From DASUAS01 sp963809795 (lineage in GTDB: Bacteria; Actinomycetota; Acidimicrobiia; IMCC26256; DASPTH01), in the NCBI GenBank assembly GCA_963809795.1, contig CAWELN010000009.1:372001-436000 (forward strand): a stretch of DNA of 64,000 nt. The letters run 5' to 3'. Every line of letters begins with the position of its first letter. The stretch's first letter is position 1. Made by a program: the position numbers and the translations under genes. The notes under the pieces are model-generated. The model was not told where the DNA came from. It worked only from the letters and a program-made list of their open reading frames with translations, and did not search any database. Below, in pieces: positions 24,386 through 33,059 of the stretch.

Positions 24386-25373
24386 ATGCAACTGTCCGTC
24401 GGTATGCCCCCGGGGCCCCGCACGCTCGAGCTGGCGCAGCTCGCCGAGGACCTCGGCTACGACCGCGTGTGGCTGTTCGACTCGGCCGCGCTCTACGAGG
24501 ACGTCTGGATCTGGTTGGGCCGGCTCGCCGAGCACACCGAGATCGACCTCGGCACCGCGGTGCTCGTGCCCAACCTCCGCCACGTGATGACCACCGCGTC
24601 GGCCATCGCGACGGTGGAGCGCATGGCGCCGGGGCGCCTGGCGTGCGGGTTCGGCACCGGGGCGACCGCGCGCTGGGTGCTGAACAAGCCCGCGCTCTCG
24701 TGGAAGACCACCCGCCGCTACCTCGAGCAGCTGCACGCGCTGTTGCAGGGCGACACCGTCGACGTCGACGGTGAGCGCGGCCAGATGATCCACCACGCCG
24801 AATGGGCCCAGGCCCGACCGCTCACGACGCCGCTCCTCCTCTCCGCCTTCGGGCCGAAGGGCAAGCAGGTCGGTCGCCGACCTGTACGCGGAGGGAGTGC
24901 TCGCCGGCTACATCGGCATGGCCGACGTCGACGTCGACGTGCCGTGGAAGGTGGTGATGACCGCGGGCACGGTGCTCGACGACGGCGAGGACCTGTCGAG
25001 CCCGCGCCTCGCCGACGCCCTCGGGCCGTGGTACGTGGTGCGCTACCACGGCGTCTGGCAGGCGTTCCCGGACGCGCTCGGCGGCCTGCCCGGCGGTGAC
25101 GAGTGGCGCGCCGCCGTCGAGGCGGAACGCCCCGAGGGTGAGCGTCACCTGGCGGTGCACGAGGGTCACGTCACCAACGTGATGCCGCGGGACGCGAAGG
25201 TGCTGTCATTGGCGGGCGAGACGCTCGGCACCACCGGGTGGGTCGGGACCCCCGAGGAGATCCGGGCCCGGGCCGAGGCGATCGAGGCCGCGGGTGCGAC
25301 CGAGATCCTCTACACCCCGACCGGCGACGTCGAACGCGAGCTGCGCACGTTCGCCGCGGCCGTGCGCGGTTAG
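24386..25373 (+). CDS. LLM-class (F420/FMN) flavin-dependent oxidoreductase (apparent frameshift)
   Basis: A luciferase-like TIM-barrel protein of about 328 residues once a break is removed. The first half runs from MQLSVGMPPGPRTLELAQLAEDLGYDRVWLFDS to TTPLLLSAFGPKGKQV; the second resumes with ADLYAEGVLAGYIGMADVDVD and ends GTTGWVGTPEEIRARAEAIEAAGATEILYTPTGD. The frame changes within the GTCGGTCG duplication at 24869-24876, where dropping one base restores continuity. Such enzymes use F420 or FMN. It follows an SDR on the same strand; its stop overlaps the convergent GST gene by 4 bp. Confidence 0.78.
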
Positions 25374-26027
25374 AACTCGACGTCGAGCTCCTCGAGCTCG
25401 TCGGGCTCCTGGTGCGCGGCGGCCGTCCACTCGACCATCGCGGGCAGGGCCAGGATCGTGTCGCAGTACCCGTTGGCGGTGTCGTCGAGGACGACGTCGT
25501 AGGTGCGGAACCGCGTGCAGACCGGCGCGTACATCGCGTCGGCGATGGTGGGCCGGGCGCCGAAGAGGAACGGCCCGCCGTACGCGTCGAAGCACTGCCG
25601 CCACACCTCGAGGATGCGGTCGACGTCGGCCTGCGCACCGGCCCAGACCTTGAAGTCGGGGTGGTGCGCCTTGAGGTTCATGGGCAGCGCCGGCGCGCAG
25701 GTTCACGAACCCGGAGTGGATCTCGCCGCACACCGCCCGACAGTGCGCGCGTGCGACGCGGTCCTCCGGCAGCAGGCCGGCGTCGGGGCGCACCTCGTTG
25801 AGGTACTCGCCGATCGCCATCGTGTCCCACACCGTGACCCCGTCGTGCACGAGCTTGGGCACGAGGAACGACGACGACAGCAACAGCAGCTCCGCGCGGG
25901 TGTCGGGATCGTCGTTGTCGAGCACGTGTTCCTCGAACTCGAGGCCCGACATCTTGCACAGCAACCAGCCGCGCAAGGACCAGGCGCCGTAATTCTTGCT
26001 GTTGATCGTCAGCGTGGCTGGTGCCAT
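25370..26027 (-). CDS. Glutathione S-transferase-like protein (apparent frameshift)
   Basis: About 218 residues when read across one break. The thioredoxin-like N-terminal domain reads LTINSKNYGAWSLRGWLLCKMSGLEFEEHVLD, then FLVPKLVHDGVTVWDTMAIGEYLNE; the helical C-terminal domain continues PMNLKAHHPDFKVWAGAQADVDRILEVWRQCF. The halves are in different frames, and removing one base near 25688-25697 joins HSGFVNLRA to LPMNLKAHH. SWSLR-type GSTs occur in organisms that lack glutathione too, so the thiol used is uncertain in a mycothiol producer. It is convergent with the LLM gene. Confidence 0.76.
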
Positions 26028-26167
26028 GACGTCACCTCCGGGGGGGCGGAAGCTCCGCAGTGCGCTCGATGTTGTCTAGTGTGACGCCACCGGTCGGGCA
26101 TTGTGCCCATCGGGTGACCAAAACGTACTTCCCACCAGTGACGCTCGTCGACGACACCAGGGGTCGG

Positions 26168-27406
26168 ATGCTCTACCAGGCATACCAGGCCCAGGCCGAC
26201 ATCATGACCTCGTTGCGCGGCGTGGCGGGGGTTGCTCTGCAAGGTTTCGGTCAGTTGCGCGAGCTGAACCCGTATCTCGCCGACTGCGACGCGGTGCGCC
26301 GGGTCGAGGCCGGCTACGAGCTGCTCGGTCGCGTCGGGCTCACCCACGAGCGCCCGCCGTGGGGCATCGACGCGGTGAAGGTCGGCCGGCGCGAGGTGTC
26401 GGTCCACGAGGAGGCCACCGACGTCCTCCCCTTCGGGACCCTCCTGCACTTCCGCAAGGAGTCGGCCGGGAAGCCGTTGGCGCCGCTGCCGAAGGTGCTG
26501 GTGCTCGGGCCGCTGTCCGGGCACTTCTCGACCCTGCTCCGTGGCACCGTCCGCACCCTGCTCCCCGAGCAGGACGTCTGGATCTCCGACTGGCACAACG
26601 CCCGCGACGTCGGACTGGACCAGGGCAGCTTCGGCTTCGACACCTACATCGAGTACGTCATCCGCTGGCTGGAGCTCCTCGGTCCCGACACCCACGTGAT
26701 CGCCGTGTGCCAACCGTGCGTGGCGGCGCTGGCCGCGACCGCGGTGATGGCCGAAGCCGGCAACCCCTGCCAGCCCCGCACCCTCACGTTGATGGCGGGC
26801 CCGATCGACACGCGCGTCGACCCCACCGTGGTCAACGACCTCGCCACCAGCAGGCCGCTCTCCTGGTTCGAGCACAACGTCATCGCGACCGTGCCCGGTC
26901 GGTACGCCGGCGCCGGCCGCCGGGTGTACCCCGGCTTCCTGCAGCTCAGCTCGTTCGTGAGCATGAACCTCGAACGACACCTGGGGGCGCACCGCGAGCT
27001 CTACCAGCACCTCGTCGACGGCGACGAGGAGTCGGCGATGGTGGTGAAGGCGTTCTACGACGAGTACTTCGCGGTGCTCGACCTCACCGCCGAGTTCTAC
27101 CTGGAGACCGTCGAGTACGTGTTCCAGGAGCACCGCCTCGCCCGCGGGGTCCTCGACTTCCAGGGCCGGCGCGTCGACCCGGCCGCGATCCGCAAGACCG
27201 CGCTCCTCACGGTGGAGGGCGAGCGCGACGACATCTGCTCGCCCGGCCAGACCTTCCCGGCCCACGACCTCTGCTCGAACATCCGCCCGATGCGCAAGCG
27301 CCACCACCTCCAGCCCGGCGTGGGCCACTACGGCGTGTTCAACGGCCGCCGTTGGGAGGGGCAGATCTATCCCCTCGTGCACAACCTGATCCTCGCCAAC
27401 AGCTGA
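26168..27406 (+). CDS. phaZ: Intracellular polyhydroxyalkanoate depolymerase
   Basis: A 412-residue alpha/beta-hydrolase of the intracellular PHA depolymerase family. The start MLYQAYQAQADIMTSLRGVA, PKVLVLGPLSGHFSTLLRGTV and QDVWISDWHNARDV are family hallmarks. The nucleophile is C181 in AVCQPC; the acid lies in EGERDDICSPGQ and the His in VGHYGVFNGRRW. It would release hydroxyacyl units from storage granules made by the synthase encoded about 20 kb away. The ATG was chosen over upstream in-frame GTG codons because family members begin here. It is divergent from the GST gene; a GGGCA-TTG-TGCCC palindrome lies at 26096-26108 in the gap. Confidence 0.88.
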   Translation: MLYQAYQAQADIMTSLRGVAGVALQGFGQLRELNPYLADCDAVRRVEAGYELLGRVGLTHERPPWGIDAVKVGRREVSVHEEATDVLPFGTLLHFRKESAGKPLAPLPKVLVLGPLSGHFSTLLRGTVRTLLPEQDVWISDWHNARDVGLDQGSFGFDTYIEYVIRWLELLGPDTHVIAVCQPCVAALAATAVMAEAGNPCQPRTLTLMAGPIDTRVDPTVVNDLATSRPLSWFEHNVIATVPGRYAGAGRRVYPGFLQLSSFVSMNLERHLGAHRELYQHLVDGDEESAMVVKAFYDEYFAVLDLTAEFYLETVEYVFQEHRLARGVLDFQGRRVDPAAIRKTALLTVEGERDDICSPGQTFPAHDLCSNIRPMRKRHHLQPGVGHYGVFNGRRWEGQIYPLVHNLILANS

Positions 27407-27422
27407 CCTCGGCGGCGGCGGG

Positions 27423-28430
27423 TCAGGTCTCCGCCAGCAACGCCTCCAGCGCGGTGACCGCCGGGTTCTCGAGCCAGATCCGATGGTCCTCGGGCATGAG
27501 GCCGCGGTCGACGGCCCGGTTCATGACCCGCACGACGATCGCGCAGTAGCGCGCCGCCGCGCAGATCTCGAACCAACGGACATCGGGCACCGACCGCCCC
27601 GACGTCGCCTCGTACATGCGCAGTTGCTCGTCGCGCCGCGGGTCCCCCTCGGGACGCGCCACCCCCGCACCCTCGTGCATGGTGCGGTCGAACATGAGCC
27701 ACCAGCCGAGGTCGAGCTCCGGCGGCGCGATGGATGCCGCCTCGAAGTCGGTCACGCACACCGGAGCCGCGTCGCGCCAGATGATGTTGCCCGGGCGCGG
27801 ATCGCCCCAGCAGAGCCCGACCGGGCTGCACCGCGGCCGCTCGGCGTGGAGCCACGCGAACGCCCGCTCCACGAGCGGGTGCTCCCGGTCGCGCAGCTCG
27901 ACCCGGTAGTACTCCTCCCAGAGCGCGAGCTGCGCCCCGAGCCCCGGCGTCGTCCCCGGCGGCACCAGCCAGTCGAGCCCCGCGTCGCGCCAGTCGAGCG
28001 CGTGGACGCGGGCAAGGGTTGCCAGCCCGCGCTCGATCATCAGCGTGCGTTCGGCGGGGGGCACGTCGAGGAAGAAGCCGGCGGTCGTGTACGGCGGGTC
28101 CTCCACCGGCACCCGGCCGTCGACGAAGCCCATCACGAAGAACGGCGTGCCCAGCACGCGCGGGTCGGGCTCGTACCCGATCATCGGGGCGACGGGTACG
28201 TCGGCGTGACGGCCGAGCGTGTCCATGATGCGGTACTGCAGCTCGATCTCCACCGCCCAGCCCGGCACCTGCACCGGGTAGATCGGCGGCTCCGGGCTCT
28301 CGGTGCGCAGCACGTACCGCTCGTCGTTGGGGATGCCGGCGCGGGTCACCGCCACGTCGACCATCACCGTGTCGGCGGAGAAGCCGCTGCTCGCCTTGCG
28401 CATGCCGCGCAGCTCGACCGCCTCGGCCAT
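27423..28430 (-). CDS. Aminoglycoside-phosphotransferase-like (APH) kinase family protein
   Basis: A protein-kinase-like fold of the type often found beside acyl-CoA dehydrogenases. Catalytic motifs are visible: GLCWGDPRPGNIIW (the HGDxxxxN loop with Trp for His) and VCVTDFEAA (metal-binding DFE). The first residues read MRKASSGFSADTVMVDV. Upstream in-frame codons (EELPEHLTALAPWLETHLP) also look like this family's N-terminus but have no ATG, GTG or TTG before a stop that lies inside the palindromic repeat, so the start may have been altered by that element. The natural substrate of this group is unknown. Confidence 0.8.
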   Translation of the reverse strand: MAEAVELRGMRKASSGFSADTVMVDVAVTRAGIPNDERYVLRTESPEPPIYPVQVPGWAVEIELQYRIMDTLGRHADVPVAPMIGYEPDPRVLGTPFFVMGFVDGRVPVEDPPYTTAGFFLDVPPAERTLMIERGLATLARVHALDWRDAGLDWLVPPGTTPGLGAQLALWEEYYRVELRDREHPLVERAFAWLHAERPRCSPVGLCWGDPRPGNIIWRDAAPVCVTDFEAASIAPPELDLGWWLMFDRTMHEGAGVARPEGDPRRDEQLRMYEATSGRSVPDVRWFEICAAARYCAIVVRVMNRAVDRGLMPEDHRIWLENPAVTALEALLAET

Positions 28431-28489
28431 CGGGAGGTGCGTCTCGAGCCACGGCGCGAGGGCCGTCAGGTGCTCCGGCAGCTCCTCGC

Positions 28490-28604
28490 GCTCACGCCGC
28501 CATTTGCTCGTTCGCTACTCGCCGGGATACCCGGCTCGCTCACGCTCACGCCGCCACCATTGCTCGTTCGCTACTCGCCGGGATACCCGGCTCGCTCACG
28601 CTCA
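28490..28604 (-). repeat. Palindromic intergenic element, two tandem copies (B1, B2)
   Basis: Two units 56 bp apart carry the 15-bp palindrome GCCGGGATACCCGGC at 28521-28535 and 28577-28591, flanked by CTCGTTCGCTACTC on one side and TCGCTCACGCTCACG on the other. The units differ only by a few bases. The first unit begins at the stop codon of the SDR, and the last runs into the upstream edge of the phosphotransferase gene. The 171-bp gap holds nothing else recognisable. Confidence 0.75.
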
Positions 28605-29357
28605 CGAGATGTCCATGGTGCTGCCGGGAGCGGGGTTGGCGAGGACGTAGCGCAGGTCGACCGGCGAGGTGATCGCCGCCAGCACCGCGGTCGCGCAGTC
28701 GTCGACCGACATCGCGCCGGGACCGTTGTCGTGCACGTAGCCGCGCGACTCCCACACCGGCGACAGCTCGCCCAGGAGCTCGGGATCCCACGACTGGTAC
28801 ACCTCGGTGCCGAGCGTGTTGCCCACCGCGACGTTGCAGAAGGCGATCTCCGGGTGCTCGCCCCGCCACGCCCGCACCAGCTCGTCGAGGGCGGCCTTGC
28901 TGGTCTCGTAGGCACCCATGCCCGGGAGCGGTCGGCCCACCGACGACGCGGAGATGAAGATCATGCGCCCGCCGGACTCGGTGAGCGGTGCCAGCGCGGC
29001 CCGGGTCACCAGCGACGCGCCGAACACGTTGGTCTCGTACACGGTCCGCCACCGCTCGGCGTCGGTGTCGACCAGGCGCACCAGCGGGTCGACCGCGGTG
29101 GCGTACACGACGACGTCGAGGCCGCCCAGCTGCTCGACCGCGTCCCGGACGACGCGCTCGCACTGCTCGGGTTGCCGCACGTCGCACACCACGGTGCTCG
29201 CACGCTCCCCCGCCTCGGCCGCGGCCTCGGCCAGCTTGTCGGCCCGTCGGGCGGCGAGCACGACGCGCGCACCGCCGGCGGCCGCCTGCAGCGCGACGGC
29301 GCGTCCGATCCCCGACGACGCGCCCACGACGAGCACGCGCGCATCCTGCAGCTCCAT
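28602..29357 (-). CDS. Short-chain dehydrogenase/reductase
   Basis: A 251-residue classical SDR: VLVVGASSGIGRAVALQAA (cofactor loop), VLAARRADKLAEAAAEAGE, FISASSVGRPLPGMGAYETSKAALDELVRAW with the Y-x3-K pair in YETSK. The usual NNAG is replaced by VYATAVDP, so substrate-side details differ from typical family members. The ATG was preferred over the GTG one codon earlier because of its spacing from GGGGGAG. It precedes the phosphotransferase gene on the same strand, separated by the tandem palindromic repeat, and is divergent from another SDR. Confidence 0.85.
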   Translation of the reverse strand: MELQDARVLVVGASSGIGRAVALQAAAGGARVVLAARRADKLAEAAAEAGERASTVVCDVRQPEQCERVVRDAVEQLGGLDVVVYATAVDPLVRLVDTDAERWRTVYETNVFGASLVTRAALAPLTESGGRMIFISASSVGRPLPGMGAYETSKAALDELVRAWRGEHPEIAFCNVAVGNTLGTEVYQSWDPELLGELSPVWESRGYVHDNGPGAMSVDDCATAVLAAITSPVDLRYVLANPAPGSTMDIS

Positions 29358-29457
29358 CACGCTCCCCCTTCAGGCCGCGCCAAGCTATCGGGTCGGTCGT
29401 GGGCGATCGCGAGCACGGGTTGGCGCCCCGAGCCTGAGCTCCGCGAGGATGCGGCGC

Positions 29458-30207
29458 ATGAGGCTCGAAGGCAAGGTCGCACTGGTCACGGGTTCGACGC
29501 GCGGGATCGGCCGCACCATCGCGGAGATGTTCGCCGAGGAGGGCGCCAAGGTCGTCCTCAGCGGCCGCTCGGCCGACAAGGGCGAGAAGAACGCCCAGCG
29601 GATCCGCGACGCCGGCGGCGAGGCCATCTTCGTGCCCCTCGACGTGGCCGACGAGACCAGCGTGCAGGCGGCGGTCGCCGCCACCGTCGAGGCCTACGGC
29701 CCGATCACGACGCTGATCAACAACGCGGCGCCGACCGCACTGGTCAACGTGAGCTTCAAGCCGGTCACCGAGCTGTCCACCCAGGAATGGGACGACATCG
29801 TGCGCGGCACGGTGACGAGCATGTTCTGGACGTCGAAGTACGCGATCCCCCACATGCTCGAGGCCGGTGGGGGCTCCATCGTCAACGTCTCGTCGGGGGC
29901 GGCGGTGTTCGGGGTGCCGGGGCTCTCGGCGTACAGCGCGGCGAAGGGGGCGGTGAATTCCTTGACCCGGGTGCTGGCGGTCGAGAACGGCAAGCAGGGC
30001 ATCCGGTGCAACACGATCATCGTCGGCCGGGTCGTCTCGTACGCGCAGGACCGCGGGCCCGAGACGACGAAGGAGCTCATGCGGGTCGGGAACCCGCGTG
30101 ACATCGCCTACGCCGCGCTGTGGTTGGCGGCCGACGAGTCGGAGTGGATCACCGGCAGCGAGATCACGGCCGACGGCGGCGCGCGCTTCAACGCGAGCGA
30201 GATCTGA
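29458..30207 (+). CDS. Short-chain dehydrogenase/reductase
   Basis: A 249-residue classical SDR: LEGKVALVTGSTRGIGRTIAEMFAEEGAKVVLSGRS, LINNAAP, NVSSGAAVFGVPGLSAYSAAKGAVNSLTR (Y-x3-K in YSAAK) and ITGSEITADGGARF at the end. Arg after strand 2 suggests NADP(H). The ATG was chosen as the start of the cofactor fold; earlier frames run antisense to the neighbouring SDR. It is divergent from the SDR at 28602 and convergent with the GAP-type membrane gene 6 bp away. Substrate unknown. Confidence 0.86.
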   Translation: MRLEGKVALVTGSTRGIGRTIAEMFAEEGAKVVLSGRSADKGEKNAQRIRDAGGEAIFVPLDVADETSVQAAVAATVEAYGPITTLINNAAPTALVNVSFKPVTELSTQEWDDIVRGTVTSMFWTSKYAIPHMLEAGGGSIVNVSSGAAVFGVPGLSAYSAAKGAVNSLTRVLAVENGKQGIRCNTIIVGRVVSYAQDRGPETTKELMRVGNPRDIAYAALWLAADESEWITGSEITADGGARFNASEI

Positions 30208-30213
30208 ACCGCG

Positions 30214-30894
30214 TCAGCGGCTGAGCAGGTCGAGGCCTTTCGCGATCAGCACCGTACCGAACACCAGGAACAGCACGGCCATGACCGCGGCGTTGTGCTC
30301 GGTGAGCCAGCCCTTCATCTCGTCGAGCGTCTTCCTCGCCCGTTCACCACCGGCGAACTCGTAGACCACCGCGAACAGGATGGAGAGGCTGGCCACCGCG
30401 ACGAAGACGGCCAGCGCCACGACCGCGTCCCCGGTGTCGAGGCCGAGCTGGCCGAGTCCCGCGGCCGCGCCGACCGCGAGCACGAGGTTCTTGGGGTTCA
30501 CCACGCTCAGCAGGACCGCGAGCCCGAAGGCGCGGACGGGCGTGATCGACGTGACCGTCGCCATCCACTTGGGGAGCGTGGCGGGCTCGCCCGGCGCCGG
30601 GCGCTTGGCGAAGTTGCGTCGGGCCAGGCCGAGCAGGAGCACCCCGAGCGACGATCTTGCCCCAGGAGATCGAGTCGGAGGTGGTGGAGTCGCTCGCCGC
30701 GTCGGCGGCGTCGCTCACCAGGTACACCACGGTGCTCACCGTCGGCGAGGCCGATCACCCACCCGGCGAGGAACGACAGGTCCGGTCGCTCTGGCCCGGT
30801 CGGAGAACAGGATCAGGATGATGGCGATGATCGGCACCGGACTGATGGCGATGCCCACCGCGAACGGCAGGACCTCGCTGATCCCCTGACCCAT
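30214..30894 (-). CDS. GAP/Sap-family (LysE-like) membrane protein, three apparent frameshifts
   Basis: About 225 residues when three single-base insertions are removed. Pieces in order: ISEVLPFAVGIAISPVPIIAIILILFSDRAR, LSFLAGWVIGLA, TVSTVVYLVSDAAD to ISWGKIV, and LGVLLLGLARRNFAKR to GTVLIAKGLDLLSR. This matches the GAP family (sulfolipid-1-addressing protein-like, LysE fold), with six or so helices and SVVNPKNLVLAV as a signature. Breaks are near 30780-30786, 30741-30747 and 30648-30652. Family members are thought to export lipids or small molecules. The density of breaks in under 700 bp marks poor local sequence quality or true decay. Confidence 0.68.
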
Positions 30895-30920
30895 GGTGCG
30901 GATCGTAAGCCGGTGGGAGG

Positions 30921-31352
30921 TCAGTTGCCGGGAGGCACCGGCACCACGAGCACGGGGCGCGTCGAACGGTGCACCACCTGGTAGGTCACCGAACCGAGCA
31001 GTGACCCGGTGATCGGTCCTCGTCCGGTCGTCCCGACGACGATGACCAGCGCATCGTGTTCGTCGCCCGCGCGCAGCAAGGCCTCCGCCGGTCGGTCGTC
31101 GACGAGCTCGACGGTCGCTGCCACCGCGGGGTTGGTCGAACGGACCGTCGCCAACGCCTGTTCGCCCATCCGTGTGCCGACGTCGCGCACGGCCCGCGCG
31201 AGGTCGCCGACCTCGCCACCGATCGGTGCCGGGCGGTACCCGAACACGATCACGAGCGGGCAGTCGAACGCGGCGGCGATGCCGGTGGCCGTGCGCAGCG
31301 CGGCGACGGCCCCTTCCTGCCCGTCGTAGCCCACGATCACCTCGCCGGCCAT
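30921..31352 (-). CDS. Universal stress protein (UspA family)
   Basis: A 143-residue single-domain Usp. VIVGYDGQEGAVAALRTATGIAAAF starts the fold and VGTTGRGPITGSLLGSVTYQVVHRSTRPVLVVP holds the ATP-binding G-x2-G-x9-GS motif, so it is probably of the ATP-binding class. The start overlaps the permease stop by one base (TGATG), showing tight coupling: the Usp domain likely modulates or senses energy state for the APC transporter, as seen with other permease-Usp pairs. Confidence 0.88.
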   Translation of the reverse strand: MAGEVIVGYDGQEGAVAALRTATGIAAAFDCPLVIVFGYRPAPIGGEVGDLARAVRDVGTRMGEQALATVRSTNPAVAATVELVDDRPAEALLRAGDEHDALVIVVGTTGRGPITGSLLGSVTYQVVHRSTRPVLVVPVPPGN

Positions 31353-32914
31353 CAGCGGGGCGCGTCCCTCGCGACGAGCGGCGGCAGCGGCGCGCCACCC
31401 TCGGGCGGTGGACGGAGATCGATCGGGTCGGGCTTCACCCGGAAGAACGCGTGGTCGTGCGTGTTCCAGAGGTACATGAGCGGGATCCCCGCGAGCAGCG
31501 TGCCGAGACCGATCCAGAGCACCGGGCTCACGCCCAACCAGGTCGACGGCGGATCGGTGAAGTCGGCATGGGTCATGTCCTTCAACGACCAGACGAAGAT
31601 GAACGCGAGGCTGAGGCCGCCGATGAGCGGCAGCAGGCCGACGAGGAAGAAGTTCTTGACGCTCTTGAAGATGAACCGGCGGTAGTAGATCACGCAGGCA
31701 AATCCGGTCTGGCCGTAGTAGTACGCGATCATGAGGCCCACGCCGGCCACCGACCACCCGAGCACGTCGCCATTACTGAGGTGGCTCACGATCACCAGGC
31801 CGGCGAACCAGATCGACGACAGGATCCCGAACAACCAGGTCGCGAACGCCGGAGTCAGGTGTCGGGGATCGACCTCACCGAGCTTGGCCGGGAACGCCCG
31901 GTGCATCGCCATCGAGAGCGAGGTACGGGCGGCGGGCAGGATGGTCGTCTGGCAGCTGGCCGCGGACGAGCTGAGCACCGCGATGATGAGCAGCTTGAGC
32001 GCGACGTCGCCGAATCCCGATGATCCGAATACGAGGCGACCGGTCGACGACAACACGTCGTCGGAGTGGTTCGACAGGTAGTTCGCTCCGTGCACCGCCT
32101 GCGCCGCGAACGCGACCAACACGAAGATCGCCACCAGCACGAACGTGGAGATGACGCCGGCCAAACCGGGTGTCGTGTTGGAGTCGGTGCACTCCTCGTT
32201 GACGCTGGTCGCGGTGTCCCACCCCCAGTAGAGGAACACGGCAACGAGCAGTCCGTCGGACAGCGCGCTGACGCCACCGAAGTTGGTGGGCGTGAGCCAT
32301 GAGATCGACGGCGTGACGCTGCCCGGGATGTTGCCGGCGTAGACCTTGACCAGCGCCCACACGCAGAACAGCAGGAGGATCCCCAGCTCGATGAGAAGCA
32401 ACCCCATCTGCGTCCGCGCGCTGAGCTCGATGCCGACCACGCAGATCCACGTCATGCCCATGATGAACACGATGCCGAGCGCGAGGTTCCACCAGTCGTT
32501 GTTCGCCAAGCCGTCGAACCCGAACAGCAGGTACGTGTACTTGGCCGCGATCAGCGCCAGGCTCGGCATGATGATGAGGTCGGCCATCAGCGAGCTCCAC
32601 CCACCGAGCCAGCCGGTGCGCGGACCCATCGAACGCGTGACCCAGGCGAAGTTCGTGCCGCAATCGGGGTCGGCTCGGTTCAGGTAGAAGAACGCCGCCG
32701 CGATGCAGCCCATCGGGATGAACGCGATCCACATGATCGCGGGCGCCTTGAATCCCACGTAGAACGTCACGAACCCGAGCGACGCCGCGATGCTGTAGGC
32801 CGGTGCCGTGGAGGCGACCCCGACGACGGTCGCCGATGCCAATCCGAGCGCCCCCGCCTTGAGGCCCTTGCTCTCGGTCACGCCACCCGTCGCGGTCTCG
32901 ACCTCGCTCGCCAT
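31352..32914 (-). CDS. APC-superfamily amino acid/polyamine permease
   Basis: A 520-residue transporter with about twelve helices. KGLKAGALGLASATVVGVASTAPAYSIAA is the APC helix-1 region containing the unwound substrate site, and YWGWDTATSVNEE in helix 6 is typical of polyamine and amino acid antiporters of this family. A polar C-terminal tail of about 40 residues follows. It is coupled to a Usp gene and divergent from an aminobutyraldehyde-type dehydrogenase across 145 bp with a clear palindrome; uptake of putrescine or a related amine is the best inference. Confidence 0.88.
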   Translation of the reverse strand: MASEVETATGGVTESKGLKAGALGLASATVVGVASTAPAYSIAASLGFVTFYVGFKAPAIMWIAFIPMGCIAAAFFYLNRADPDCGTNFAWVTRSMGPRTGWLGGWSSLMADLIIMPSLALIAAKYTYLLFGFDGLANNDWWNLALGIVFIMGMTWICVVGIELSARTQMGLLLIELGILLLFCVWALVKVYAGNIPGSVTPSISWLTPTNFGGVSALSDGLLVAVFLYWGWDTATSVNEECTDSNTTPGLAGVISTFVLVAIFVLVAFAAQAVHGANYLSNHSDDVLSSTGRLVFGSSGFGDVALKLLIIAVLSSSAASCQTTILPAARTSLSMAMHRAFPAKLGEVDPRHLTPAFATWLFGILSSIWFAGLVIVSHLSNGDVLGWSVAGVGLMIAYYYGQTGFACVIYYRRFIFKSVKNFFLVGLLPLIGGLSLAFIFVWSLKDMTHADFTDPPSTWLGVSPVLWIGLGTLLAGIPLMYLWNTHDHAFFRVKPDPIDLRPPPEGGAPLPPLVARDAPR

Positions 32915-32993
32915 GCAGCCCCCCTGTGCCGACGGTCGAGGGTCCCGACGCGCCCGACCTCCACGAACGGAGCGACATTCGCAGCTTTTGCGG

Positions 32994-33006
32994 CCCTTGG
33001 CAAGGG
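32994..33006. promoter_or_regulatory. Candidate operator between permease and aldehyde dehydrogenase
   Basis: CCCTTG-G-CAAGGG is a perfect 6-bp inverted repeat with a one-base centre, midway between divergent starts. Position and symmetry suggest a repressor site controlling uptake and catabolism together; the regulator is not identified. Confidence 0.45.
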
Positions 33007-33059
33007 ATACCGTGTTGCGACAGCATTACCTCGACGGATCGCGAGCCCCGGGAGCGCAC

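Noticed and set aside
26096..26108. GGGCA-TTG-TGCCC palindrome upstream of phaZ
   Set aside because: Short arms in a GC-rich gap with no adjacent regulator gene; kept as a note only.
28490..28604. Possible CRISPR-like array
   Set aside because: Only two units, imperfect 56-bp period with near-identical spacers, and no cas genes. The same core occurs singly elsewhere, so it is a dispersed palindromic element.
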